Program-made: the position numbers and the translations under genes
The notes under the pieces: model-generated
Told to the model about the DNA's origin: nothing
Database searches by the model: none
Seen by the model: the letters and a program-made list of their open reading frames with translations, nothing else
Origin: Zygnema circumcarinatum
Taxonomy: Eukaryota > Streptophyta > Zygnematophyceae > Zygnematales > Zygnemataceae
Assembly: GCA_037447605.1 (NCBI GenBank)
Contig: CM074812.1
Location: forward strand, 1,125,043-1,189,042
Reading direction: 5' to 3'
DNA: 64,000 nt
Shown here: in pieces, positions 36,901-49,916 of the stretch
Numbering within the stretch: the stretch's first letter is position 1
Layout of the letters: each line of letters opens with the position of its first letter

Positions 36901-39162
36901 GATGCGTCCTGCTATGTGGAGATCACAGGTTGACTTAAGTTTGGCATATTATCATTTCGTCAAATTTGCAGCTATTTGCTCGAGGCTGGCTGAAGTAGGA
37001 TAGCGTGCAAGCATGTACTGAGGAACCGTCTCTCACCTTTGCTCTATTGCAGCATCCCCCCGGACAACAGCAGCGAAGCCATCAACACCAAGTGCTTCTG
37101 AGGTTGGAGGTCTGCAATTTGGAAGTTTTGGAAGTATTGTCCCCAACAATGTACTCCATGTATGGCCTTGACTCTACTCGGGCTGGCCCTTCAGTTATTC
37201 AGTTACCCTAACCCTTCAGTTATGTCTGATATTCATTCGTCTGGCAATTCTCTTTCCGACAAAACGATATACCCTTACCAACGTTTTTTTTATTTGGAGA
37301 ACCGGCTTTGGTTTTGCAGGTCCCGCCAAGGACAAGCTCCGCACCTCCCAACCTAGATGAACAGAATCGCGCTCGTGTAAGTACAAAACGAGCGTTTCTT
37401 TAAAGGATTATTTAGCTTTGTCATTGAATACGCTGTTCATTTGGAAATTCAGTCCTTCCATTCTTTAAATACTTTTATAGGTAAATGTCGTTTCTGGCTT
37501 TGGCTGGTGAAGTATGTACCACATAGAAGTTATAGGCCTAGTTTTCCAGGCACAAGTGCAATTGAGCTGGGTTTCTCCTGCAGCATCGAAGTTTTCATGT
37601 GGTGTCTTTGGAACGTTGTTCTTCCTTGGCTTATTACCTGATCTCAATCAGGATGTTTTGACGATACATTTAGTTTTGCCTTTCATGCGTGACTTAACAT
37701 TCTAAGTTTGAACACCGTTTCAGGAGAAACAAGCGCACCTTGAGAGAGTCGATCCCCAAAAGAGACACCCACAGCAACAGACACCGCAATCAAAGGTTAG
37801 AGAATGGGACTTTTTCGCTTTATTTTGTCGTATTGGAGGCCTAACTTTGAGAAACACGCATTTCTGTCGAATGCTACTTGGAGGTCTGGGCTGTGAGTCA
37901 CGAAGTCAATTGAGATTAATGCAAATTTTCTTTTCGCCGGGGTGAGGCGAGTCGAGAGAACTGTTGAATTGACTTAGGTGTTTATTTTCAACCGTTGGAA
38001 TGGTCACAATTAAAAAGTTATATTATTGGCTCAACAGAAAGCGACACCTCTAGGAGTCTTTCATCAAGTCTTCTTTAGCACTGTATTGCAGTCTATGCAT
38101 TCAACCGAGTGAACTCTGCATATAGCACGTAAATGCATGATGGGGTCATGAGCATGGGTATCCTGCAAGTCCTTTCGACAATGTCAAGTCATCAATTTCT
38201 TATGTTTCCTACAATCAAAGTTGATATTCAGGTTTACTCAGGAGGGTACCAAGTGAATTTGAATGTATGTTCATAGTGGAGTGGGATCATAATGGCCTTA
38301 ACTCATTTGGACTGTGTTTAATATTCGCACAGTCATCCGGTCTAGAGTTTTTCGTTTTCAATGGCTGCTAAAGATCACGGAGTAATCGAAAGTGATGCCA
38401 TGCGTTACAGAACTGTGTGCAGTTGAAAGACATGTATGTGTGTGCTACGGACTGAAAGGAGATGTTACGGACTGAAAAACTGTTTGTATCGATTGTGTGT
38501 TGAATCTCTTGAACGATTTTTATGGAGCAGTAAGTAATATTCATGAAAGTCTCGTATCCCAGAGTAAGCAAGTTGGTTCAAACTTCCACTTCGGTTCAAT
38601 TGCAGGCAGAGTTATTCGGGTTTTGAATTTTGCTTCTTTTTTTATCCATTTGGCATACGTTTTCATAGGTCCTTATGCTCTCGTTGACCATCGACTCAGA
38701 TTTTGACCAATTTGAGTAGCTAGCTAGTTTTTAATTAAATTTTTATATATGTACATTCAATCCAAGGGCATGAGTTGCACGAGGGCAACCGCTTGCAAGT
38801 GCTGCGGCTGACTTACTAGCAATAGGGGTCGAGTACATACTCTCTATGTGTCATTTTTAGGAAGGCGATTTCATGCACCTGCTGTAGGTAACCTGTAGGG
38901 CATACTGCATTATTCCAGCTAATGACACTTCCTTGTGATTTTAGCGACTGCTGCAGGTGGCATCAGGAGTTGCCGACACAACGATAAGCCAGCAACCTAG
39001 TGAGCAACGTCCGCCATCTAGTGAACCTATCTCAGAAGCAACAGGCCCATCTGCGGCCGCACCGGTTCCGAAGCCTCATATCGGTCCCCAACTCCCAACT
39101 CAAGCTTTGGCTCCACCTCCACTTCCACCTCCAAACCATTCAAAACCTGAAACCGATGCATT

Positions 39163-39193
<31 letters not shown>

Positions 39194-42100
39194 GTCCGGC
39201 TTGCTCAGCAAATGCAGGCGCATGAGCATGCTTCCTCACAAGGAGGGCAGCAGACTCCCCAGCAGGGGTATGCTCAAGCATATGGTCCTAGCCATAGTGC
39301 TCAATCCCATCAACCACCAATGCAGGAGAGGAAAAGTGTGAGCAACAGCAGTGGCCCAATGAGAGTTAGCGGCCTGCAGGGACAGGGCCACGGAGGGTCT
39401 AGTCATAGCATGGGAACTGGGCCTCAGTCCCAATTGCCCGTATCGGGTAGCCATACAGCGCTGCATGGGCCGCATGGTGGCGCAAGTTTGGGTCTCCAGC
39501 CACCACAGAATCTGCAGGGGGTTGTTGCTAGCGGACATCATATGTTGCAATCACAGCAACAACAGCAGCAGCAGGCAATGAAGTATCCTATGCAGGGGGT
39601 CCCCGTGGGTAACCAGCATGCCAATCAGCAGCAGCAGCAGATGATGACTGGACTCCACATGCGGCAAGTGAGCGGCAATCAGGCGGGGGTTGGCGGGCAA
39701 ACTTATGGCCCAGGTGGAAACTTCAATCCAGGAGTTAGTTATGGCACTCCACAAGTTCAGCCTCGTGTGAGCAAAGCGATAAAGATTGTCGACCCAGTTT
39801 CTAAGGAGGAGGTAAAATTGGATCCTCCGAAACCATCCAAAAAACTGGAGGCAATGAGTGGACCTAACTCAGGCAGTGAGACTGTTGGGACTGCCACTAT
39901 TGGTGGTGCATCAGTTCTTAATCAAGGTCTTGCTGGAAGGCCTGGCTCGTCAGGAGGAATTCAGCCTCCACAGAGGCTTCCGTACGCCCAACCTCCGCAG
40001 GCATACTTCAACCAGAGTCAGTACCAAATGCAGTACATGCCCAAAGCAGGGCCGCCTCCTCAAGGGACACCAGGAGTTATTCCTGGGCAAAACCGGTATC
40101 CAGCCGGATACAATGGCCAAGGAATGGGCGTAACAGGATTGACAAACTTAGGTCAGTTTTCTGTACAGGGTGCAGCGCTGGGGGCAAAGCCGGGTGACTT
40201 GGGAGCTAATGGGGTTAACCATATGTTTTTTAGTCAGGGTATGGGCCCCAACATGATGCCGCAGCCGCCAATTGGAGGTCTGGGAGCCATGAATCTGAGA
40301 GGGGGACAAGGTGTGTCTCATCAGTTGCCAGCAGGCATGGCGCAGTCTCGCCAAGCAATGCCGGGAATGGCTGGTGGACCTCAGGGCAAACCTTCATTGG
40401 GAACTCCTCAAGGAATGGGGACTGCTGGGATGCCTCTCAACTCACTAATGGATCCCAACATGCCAACAGGGCCAGGTTTTGTGTTGCAAGGCGGGTCGGA
40501 AGGAAGTATGGTTATGATAAACCCAGCAGATAAGCAGGCAGCCTATGCTGGGGTGGCTGGGAATGCTATTGGTGGTAGTTTCTCGTCGGTTTTGAGCAGT
40601 AGTATGCAGGTCCCTGTCCGGGGTCCCGTGCCCACTGGAATGCTTCCAGGAAATCAAGTAGGGGTTCGCCCTCCTAGTCAGCCTCCCGGTTCTAAGCCCG
40701 GGACTCCAACAGGGGGCAGACAAGCTACAGGTGCGATGGGCAGTGCTGCTCAGCCCCTTAAACAGTTGGATAATGGTGGCAGTGGAAAACCTGGAGCAGG
40801 GATGGTCAGGGATCGAGAGGCGGCCGGATCACAACAACAGAAAAAGGGAAATAAGAAGTCTGGCAGACAACAGCCTGGGTCGACGCAGGTTCTGACTCAG
40901 CAGGTTGTTGGCCAAGGACAAGTCTCTTCTCAGAATGTATCAGCAGGGAATGCGTGGATTCAAACTGGCAGCAGCATGTCGACAACTGTTGAAGATGCCC
41001 CCCCTGTAGTGGAGGGAAATGTTTCTGGTAGTTCTTTACCTGCGATAACTCCAGCAGTCCTTTCTCCTGCGATTGTGAATCCGCCTCCCACAGGTTGGGT
41101 TTCAGGAAATATGGCAAATAGACGCCCCTCAGAAGCATCAGTTTCTGGGGGCTCTGCACCTGCTGGGCCACATGCAGTTAGAAGTCCGCAGGTCTCTCAA
41201 GGTGCTCGAGCTCAAGGAAACACTCCAGTGGTTTATGCCAACCAACCCACCTCGGGAATGGGGGGCCGCCCAATAGTAACAATTTCGCCACATGATGGCA
41301 GTGGGTGGAGCAAGGATGTAAAGCAAGGAGACGCTGACATGTGGCCAGCAGATTCTCGCCAGATGCCGGCGGTCGATGTTTCAGCAGCAGATGGGAAGTC
41401 TTCTGAGTCAGTGGTTAAACCGGACGTTGAAGGTATCTCAGTCTCAGCTGATGACCAAGGCGAAACACCTTCACAAGCTATTCGGCTTGACACCTCAGAC
41501 CATGCGAAGCCCCTTAGTTCTCCAATTGAGTTGGAAGCAACTGTATTGACACCTGCTACTGGAGTTTTACCCACTGCTGCAATGGCGGCAGCAGCGTTGC
41601 CTCTGCATTTGGAGCGACCTAGTGAAGGAGAAGAGGCCTTTCAGCACGCTGCCATTGAAGGAGCGAATGGTCAACTTCGTTCTGAAACTCGCAGCTTGCC
41701 TCCAGTTTCTGATGCGGGCATTGCATCAAGCTCGGGAACTGACGTTTCTAGCATCTCCGGTGAGTCAGCTTCAGAGGTGGAGGCCATGGAATCTGATGTA
41801 CGTTTAAAGTCGACTTCGTCCGAGGCAGACATTCCATCGACACCTGCTCCGACCCCGATTCCTAGTCGGGAGTCCTCTATGCATGGTGAATCGACTATTC
41901 CCACAGAGAGTTTAAGTGTCGACACATCAAGGATTATGCCAGAACACAGTGCGGATGCAGTTGAGGCTCTGACTGGCGTCTCCAAAGAGCCGGTTTGGGG
42001 AAAGAGCGCTGATGCAAAGCACACAGAAAATTTGGATGTTGTGAATCAAGAGTGGCCAGCTCTTTCTTTAAGCTCTTCATCAAAACCTCGTTCCATGAAG

Positions 42101-45100
42101 AAGACAAATAGCACGGATATGTTGAGCACTGTTGATGGCTCTCTTGACATTCGTACACAAGGGGCTGCAGATTCTGAAGAGACGAAAATCGCAGAGGATG
42201 GCATTGCTACAATTGCTGTGGAGAAGAGTCAAGAGAAAATCGAAATTGAAGAAACTCTGTCGACAGTACCGGAGGGGGAGAGTGCATTTGGTAATGCACC
42301 AGCGGAGGCAGTTGAAGGAGAGTTGCCTCCTGCCGGCTTGCTTAGTGTACATGCTGTCGTTGACATTGCTGGGGCAGGAGAGGTCCCTCTGGAAACTGAA
42401 GTTTTGGATCAGAATGCGGTAGTCATATCAAAGGACACTTTGCCCGATGTTGTAGATGAAGCTTCAAGGGAAACTGGGTGTGGGGTAGTCAGTGGTGAGG
42501 AAACAACTTCTATGTTGCCAATTGATGCTTCTTTGAGTCCCCCCAAACCTGAAGGTTCTGAGCCCTCTGATGTGGAGGCGACCGCAGTTGAAATTCCGTC
42601 GGTAGAGGTTAGTTCTGTGGTGGTGCAGGGAAGTGCTTCACCTATAGCAGAAGATAGTGTTGCTGCGCTGTCTGTGAAGGAGGAAGCAAATGCTCCTCTT
42701 ATAGTGACTTCAGAAGTTGATACTGGTGAGGAAAGTAGAAAATCTGACAGGGATGATGACAGCAGCACGACAGCGATTGCAGGTGCTGTTGTAAGTGAAG
42801 AATTGGGAGGTAGCACTCAAGCCTTTGCTTCTGATGACACCACGCATGCGACAACAATCACACACGGTATAGATGGAATGGAGAACAGTGTAGGAGAGAG
42901 GCCGCATGCTGAAGCAGACCCTCCAGGAAAAGATGTGTCCGGTGCTGTTGAATCAGATTCTCCTGAGGAGGAGGCGCAGGCTGGTCAGGGAGGGCCCGAG
43001 AGTTTATCGACATCAGAGGGAGGCGCGGACCCTTCAGAAGGAGGAGAAGAATGCAGAATAGAGAAGGGTGAGGCAGCGACTGAAAGTGTGGAGGTCACTG
43101 GAGGCAATTCTGAAGGATCGGCCGAAGATCAACATGCAGCACAGGTGGAGCCAGAAAAGGGATTGAGCGGTGCTAGTGGGGCTTCGGCTGCAAGCAAGAA
43201 GAAGAAAAGGAAGGACATTCTTGCAAAAGCAGATGCAGCGGGCAACCAGAGCGACCTTTACAACGCATACAAAGCTCCCGAGGAGGAAAAGAAAGCGGAT
43301 GACAAGGAAACGACAGAAATAAGCGGTAAAGCAGATAAATCCAAAGATGTTCCGAAGAAAGGATCCACTGTCTTTGTTGAAAAGCCGTCATCGGCAGAGC
43401 CGGATGATTGGGAGGATACTGCTGATTTGCAGACCACAAAGGTGACACCAACGGGAGCTTCGACTGCAACTCGTGAAGAACCCCGTGCTGCAGACGAGGC
43501 AGAGCAAGAAAACATAGAGAAGAAGAAGACCTACACTAGGGATTTCTTGTTCACTCTACAGTACCATTGCGGTGAACTAACACTTGAAAAGAGGAAAGCC
43601 ATTGGTGATGATTTACTCGACAAAAATCCTGCCTCAACCCCAGTGAAAACTCCGGGAGGAGGAGGAGGCGGAGGAGGTGGAGGGGGAGGAGGAGGAGGAG
43701 GAGGAGGGAGAGTGGTTGACCGCAGCAAAAGCATGCGAGAAGGGGGGATGGATGACGACAGGTGGGCAAAGCCTGGAGGGGGAACTCCTACAAGAGGTGG
43801 CCCTATGTCCGGGGATGTCCGTTTAGATGCGGGAGCAGGAGTTATGGGAAGCTTCAGACCCGGAGGATTGGGGTTGGTTTTTCCTCCTCAATTGAGGCCA
43901 GGTTTCCCCCCCGGTCTGCAGGTCCCACAGGGGCTGATGGGAATTGGGCCACTTTTGAGGCCCGTAGGGCCTGTGGTAGTGCGGCCAAATGGCATAGATG
44001 CTGACAGGTGGCAGAAGGCTCCCATGCAGAGAGCCGCCCAGCCTCCTGCACGCGTCCCTTTGCCAGCCATGCACAAGTCGGCAAATCGATATGAGGTTGG
44101 GAAGGTGTCGGATGAGGAACAAAAGAAGCAACGGGCGATCAAGGGAATTTTGAATAAACTTACGCCACAAAACTTTGAGAAGCTGTTCGAACAGGTACGT
44201 TTTTGTCCTCCCTCGACCGGCGATGCAATAGTGACATCAGCAAATAACTGAGACATGTCGAAAAAGTGGAAGCATGTCAAATTCTTGAATCGTGTGGCTT
44301 TCATATAGTGCAGTCTCCATTGCCTCTTGTTGACCCTTTGAAATTGTACTGCTTTGGGCAGGTTAAGGAGGTTGGCATCGACTCCCAGGAAACTTTAATT
44401 GGTGTCATTTCCCAGATTTTTGACAAAGCGCTTTTGGAGCCCACTTTCTGTGAGATGTATGCGCAATTTTGTAAAGCCCTGTCGGAAGAGATGCCCAGTT
44501 TTGAGAATAAGAACGAGGCGGGTGTAGTTGAGAAGGTTACATTCAAACGAATTCTTCTGAATAAGTGTCAAGAAGAGTTTGAGCGGAACATCAGTGAAGA
44601 GGCAGCAGCTATGAAGCAACAAGAAGGGGAGGAGGAGGTCACCGAGCAGCAGTTGGCAGCGAGACGGCTTAAGGCGCGGCGGAGGATGCTCGGGAATATT
44701 CGATTCGTTGGAGAGCTTTTTAAGAAGGGCATGCTGTCGGAGCGCATCATGCACGAGTGTGTGTTGAGGCTGCTTGGGGATGTGGAGGTAAGCAGGCGTC
44801 TCCCAGTATGTAACAGAAAAGAAAGTGAGGTAGAGAAGGGAGACGAGATGGGTTACGGATGTTCTTTTTCCTTTTCTGTTTTGGGTCCTTCATCAAATTT
44901 TTCAGATCGAAGTGGGTTCTATAAAGCCAAGGGTAGAAGAGTCTGAATATAGAGTTATCGTCGTCCTCCTCAGTGGTGGGATTAAGTATATGGATTCTGT
45001 AGAAATTTCTGTTTCACCGTTGGTGCTCCATACTTCAGTTCCAAATGCTCAAACCTTACTGTTTTGCACTTGTATCTGTATGTTCTCTTGCATCGACATC

Positions 45101-48100
45101 CTCTGTCAGTAGTGAAGTTCTAGGGAATCTTGTCTGCTACATTACGAGCTATCGACATTTTGTCAGTCAAGTGACCCATTTGTTGGAAGTTGGGGCCTTT
45201 CAGAATCCGGATGAGGAAGATGTGGAGGCGTTGTGCAAACTCATGGCCACCATCGGAAGCATGCTGGACCATCCCAAGGCAAAGCAGCACATTGATGCGT
45301 ATATGAGCTTCATTGACTCGCTCTCAGTTAATCCAAAGCTGCCGAGTCGGATCAGGTTTGCTTTGAAGGATCTCCTCGACTTGAGAAGGAATCAATGGCA
45401 GGCAAGGCGAAAGGTTGAAGGCCCCAAAAAGATCGAAGATGTTCATAGGGATGCAGTGCGGGAGAGACACGATGCCGTTGCCAATGCAGGCAGGCAGATG
45501 ATGGACAGGTCCTCCTCTCGTGGTGGAAGAAGATCAGACATGGACGCGCCCTCTTTCAGAGGCCCTCCGCCTATGAGGGGCGGAATGGCTGCTCCGCCAC
45601 TGTTCCCTACAGGCCCTCCTAGAGGTGGTCTGCCGGGAGGTCTGAGTGGGAGACCGGGGCTTGAGTTGAGAGAGGAGACTGTGATTCCTCTCCCATTGAG
45701 AAGGGAAGAAGGAGACATTAAGTTGGGTCCACAGGGCGGTTTGGGAAGATTGGCTCCCGCAGGAAGGCCAATGGGAGGCTTTGCAGGTCCACTTCGGAGT
45801 GCTCTCACTGATTCCGCTCCACCATTGTTGGGAGAGAGGAGACCTGGGCTTGTTGGGCCATCACAGTCTGCAGGGAGAGAGGGAGAGTTGGGACTTAGAC
45901 CCCTGGGAGTGGACAGGGGGAGCTTCGACCGATCAACCGCATTTGACCGCAGTAAGGTTGATAGCCGCGGAGCTGCTCCTGATCATGACAGATCAGACCG
46001 ACCTCCAGAAAAGGGAGTAGAAAGGCCAAGTGAGAGGACCTCGGAGGCAGCGGGAGAGAGGCCGGCTTCACGGCCCGTAACACCGCCTGCCCCATCTCCT
46101 GCTCTACAAGAAGCTCCGCAGCTCTCAGAGGAGGAGATGAATCGGAAAAATGCAGCAACCTTTACGGAGTATCTGAGGTGGGTCAACTCTTGAACTGTCT
46201 GAGTTTGAGCATAGCGGGCACCTGGTAGTGGCTTTCCATGTTTACCAGCTATCCCAAGTTAATTGGTGGTTAACCAAAAGCCAGTGGTTAGCTAGTGGTT
46301 TAACCAACAACACCCAAGTGGCTTTTTCTGACGAGTGTCAATTGTTTCAAAACAGGTGTGCTGCTCTCCTCACTTCATGTGGCATTTCCTGTGCAGCTCG
46401 AAGGATCTGAACGAAGCTGCAACCTGCGTGGAAGAGCTTAGACATCCTGAGTCTCATTCGCGCACTGTATTGAGCTGGTTTATTACGGCCCTGAATCAAA
46501 AGTCGTCACAGAATGCTCCTGCTGCATTGGCGGACCTTTTTGTGGCTCTATCTACCCGGACCCCGCCTGTATTCACCACCGAGCATTTAATCAAGGGGTA
46601 AGAAAAACGACTTGACTTAAAAAAGCTGCTTTCTGTGCTTTTCAGTGGCTGTGATTTCATCCAATGACAACGAGCTGATACGTGCTGTAGGCTTCGCGTT
46701 GTTTAAACTCCCCTTCCCCTCCCTCCTCCCCCTCCCTCATTCCCCCCCCTTCCCCTCCTACCTCCTCCCTCGTTAGGTATGTCTGGTTTCAACACCTTTA
46801 TTGATGTTAAGGCAAAATGTGCCTATACAGCTGATGCATTATATGATTGAGTTGTTGGGTGGCAGTTTTGAGCTCGTGTTGTATCAGCTCGAGGATGTGA
46901 CTGTGGATGCGCCCAAGGCCCCAAGTCAGGTCGGTGGATATATGGGCCGACTCGCTGCAGCGGGAGTACTGCCACTTGCTGCCATTGGGAAACTCCTAAA
47001 AGAAGGGGGAACAGAGCGCGGTTCATTAGTGGAGGAAGGCATAGCGATAAGCGTTCTTGAGGCAGTCTTGTCTGCGATCAAGTTAGAGAAGAACGAGGAG
47101 GGGTTGGCGGAGCTTTGGAAAGGGTCTGCGCTGAAAGTGGAGGACTTTTTGGAAGAGGAGATGCGGCGGAATCCCGCTGTCGTGGATTCGTTCTTGGAAA
47201 AGTTTGGGCTTCTGCAGATGCTTAGACCGGTACAAGCTTACTTAACAACCTGTAGCATAGACCTGCGGCAACCAGTACTCAATTGATAACTCGCAGCAGT
47301 CTGCATGGAGGGTCTCAGATTTACGTTACGAATGGCTGCACGCCAAGCAGTTCAATTGCATTGTTCAGTACTTATTTTCTAAATTGCTTGTCCAAAGTAA
47401 AACTCTTAACCGAGGTTTTTTTTTTTCATCTCTTTGTGGGGTGGGTGGGGAATGGTTGGTCTTCTGCAGCTTGCTGCAGTCGAGAAGTATTTGGACGAAG
47501 CTTTTGCGAGTGGCGTTTCAACAGATGAAGTGAGCAAATGGTTAGAGGTGCGGTTCTCGCCCACTCAACCCTGATGCTTTTTGCATGCAGAACGAGAAGA
47601 TGTTAAGTATAGCCTGTAGTTTATGCATGCAAGGCACGTCCAGATGTTTTGTTAGTTGCAATTTATTGATTTCCATTGCCACTTGATGGCTTAGGGACGC
47701 TTAAGGGAAACTTTTGTCACAGTTGTAAAGTTAGTTGAGCTCAGATGGAGAGTTTTAAGTTCTCAGAGATGTGCAGGCTTTGGAACTGAACTTGCTTTTA
47801 ATTTGTGTGGGAGGGGGTGATGTGGGCAACAGAGCAACCTGCCCTCCGCTTCACAAGGCAGCCATGAATTTTTTCGAGTCCTGATGAAGCGGCTCTTGCA
47901 AAGTGCGCTGCAATTACAAGGAGAAGCGGCTTCCGATTCGTCCGTAAGTTTGTTATATATATTTTCTCTTTCTCCTTAATGAATGCCAAGGTGTCTGTTT
48001 GGCGAGTCTGTCTGCATACTTTAGTGTGAGACAAGCCTATCGTGTGTTTGCCTTCTATTCGTCCTTCGATATTGTGTGGGGATGCATTTGACTTACTATG

Positions 48101-49722
48101 GGTAAAAGGCTCCATCCGATTAACTCTTCCGCTCGTTTTACTGACGGCATTTCAGCATTTCATTATTAATGTCTTTTCAGGAGAACCGTGGTGACTTACA
48201 GGGCCCATCTTAAGACTGAATTGCTGATTTGTTCAAGTAGAAATGAAGGAGCATCTTATCATTCTGGTTTAATAACACTCTTATTGTCAGTTCCGGCCAA
48301 ATACAGGAGCTCTACCTGACCTTAATCAGTAGCTTAGACATTGATGTCAACTCGATGGCCCCTTGGAATGAAGGTTTCCCTTTCTTGGGCCGATGGTCCA
48401 AACAAACAAGCAATAGGCTGCACAATGACCATAATCTGAAATTCTCCGGTCTTATGCCAAAGCTGATGAAGTGCTTCACACTCTGCTTTGTGGCTCAAGC
48501 AGATGTACGCATCACAAATAAAGAAATACAGCAAGGTTCTGGAAAAGTCAGCAGCCGGCAAGAATACGAAGGCAAACCAATTGCAGTGTAAGTGCAAGCG
48601 GGCTAAAAACTGAGTCCGGAAGTCTTTCTGGAAGGCATATGGCAGCAGGCGGTCGGTCTCTTAGGGGGAATATGATCTTTTCTGCATTTCTTGGGAAATC
48701 GCTACACTGTAACTAAGGGCAATCCTTGAAGGGCAATTTGCATGAAAGATGACCTGCTGCTGGTGGGTTTTTTGTTGGGAAGCAGACCTCTTCGCCGTGC
48801 AACACTTTGCTTTTGAGATTGCAAGCGGTGGAACGTACCCTGCGGGCCTTCCAAAGGCCATTTTTGAAGCGCTGTACCACTCTGGGGTAGGGAGAGCTTG
48901 CCCTCTTTGTACTTCTGCATTCTTGAAGCTGTAGAATCAATCTTTGAATGCGCATAAACATCCTCAGGGTGGGGTATGATTTTTCTGGAACCTTCACGGT
49001 GCTTCAATCTGACTTTGCGTCAGTCTGAAATGAAAATGTGTGGAGGAAGGGAGGAAACTCCCGTCTCGAATCTCGAAGTGAAGAAGAAAAAATGATTGAA
49101 TTGAATGTTCGGATGTTGGCACTATTTTTTCGATGTCCACCGAACGCCTTTTTAACCAAAAGAGCGAGTGGACTTTGGGCGGCCTTCTCGCTTGCAGGCA
49201 GTGCGAGACTCCTTCATGTTGTGGAAAGACGACACAAAGGAAGAATTAGGAAAGAAAGAGGTAAGGATGCCCTCTGCCTCTCCACTGAATTTTGGAATGA
49301 AACAAGCAGTCAGACATAACGTCGCTCTGAAGCCCCTGACATGCAACAAAGGAGAGCAAGTATATGGTGAAAACGCAATATTTCATCTATGAAACTTCAA
49401 CCTTTTCGAGAAAGAGCGTCTCAAAGTGAAGGAAAACTCCGAAAAATTGAAGTGAAAAACTCAAATATCTTTGTCACACCCCTGTGGCCTCATTCTTGCG
49501 TTTTTTGGGGCAACAATATCGATTAAATACATCTCCCATACCTGATTTGAATCCTCCCTCCACTAGATGGAGCAAATCGGGGGCCATTACAGTAGGTGGG
49601 GCACTGACTTAGAAAGTTTTATAAATATGAATATCAGCACGAGTGCGAGCGAAATAATACATGAAGCGAAACCAGAAGTACTGCTGTCAAAATAATTTCT
49701 GTATTGCGACATAATAACGCTG

Positions 49723-49756
<34 letters not shown>

Positions 49757-49916
49757 NNNNNNNNNNCCCCCCCCCCCCCCCCCCCTCCCTTCCCCCCTAT
49801 TGTGTCTGTTTCCCTGCCTGCCTGTCTGCCTTTTGCAGGCCTGGCACGACCTGCACAAGTGGTACAGATGGCTGGAGGAGGAGATGGAGAAGGAGGAGGA
49901 GGAGGAGGAGGAGTGA
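33957..49916 (+). CDS. EIF4G: Eukaryotic translation initiation factor 4G with MIF4G, MA3 and W2 domains
   Basis: Cap-binding complex scaffold. Seventeen phase-consistent exons: 33957-34120, 34904-35022, 36344-36586, 37053-37150, 37320-37376, 37724-37795, 38957-44194 (acceptor could be 38945), 44362-44787, 45204-46177, 46397-46597, 46866-47229, 47470-47547, 47833-47943, 48503-48587, 48786-48886, 49198-49260 and 49839-49916; about 2,823 aa, well above the ~1,700-1,900 usual for plants. The long Gln/Pro/Gly-rich N-terminus is followed by an eIF4E-binding YTRDFLF (43532-43552), a poly-Gly run (about 43651-43711), MIF4G (ANRYEVGKVSDEEQKKQ, ILNKLTPQNFEKLFEQ, LEPTFCEMYAQFC, ARRRMLGNIRFVGELFKKG, NPDEEDVEALCKLM) and MA3 (ELRHPESHSR, GFELVLYQLEDV, LAAIGKLL). 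The C-terminal W2 domain has FRVLMKRLLQSALQ, IKKYSKVLEKSA, LPKAIFEALYHSG, DSFMLWKDD and LHKWYRWLEEEMEKEEE. Confidence 0.92.
48181..48213 (+). other. Possible alternative terminal exon of eIF4G (W2-less isoform)
   Basis: After exon 13 (ending 47943, phase 0) there is a good acceptor, TGTCTTTTCAG, at 48170-48180. It opens ten codons (ENRGDLQGPS) and a TAA at 48211-48213. Using it would end the protein inside the W2 domain. The four downstream W2 exons agree in phase, so this is at most an alternative end. Confidence 0.35.
49757..49766. other. Assembly gap (10 N) inside a poly-C tract
   Basis: The Ns are flanked by poly-C runs (about 49725-49756 and 49767-49785) in the last eIF4G intron. The true length of this homopolymer is unknown. 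The flanking exons at 49198-49260 and 49839-49916 are unaffected. Confidence 0.95.

Noticed and set aside
38957-44251. 1,764-codon frame read as a complete protein
   Set aside because: It is one internal exon (7). It starts at a GTG after an acceptor and runs past the donor at 44194/44195 into the intron.
33957-48213. eIF4G ending at 48213 with no W2 domain
   Set aside because: Kept only as a possible alternative end: the exons at 48503, 48786, 49198 and 49839 fit in phase and spell a W2 domain.
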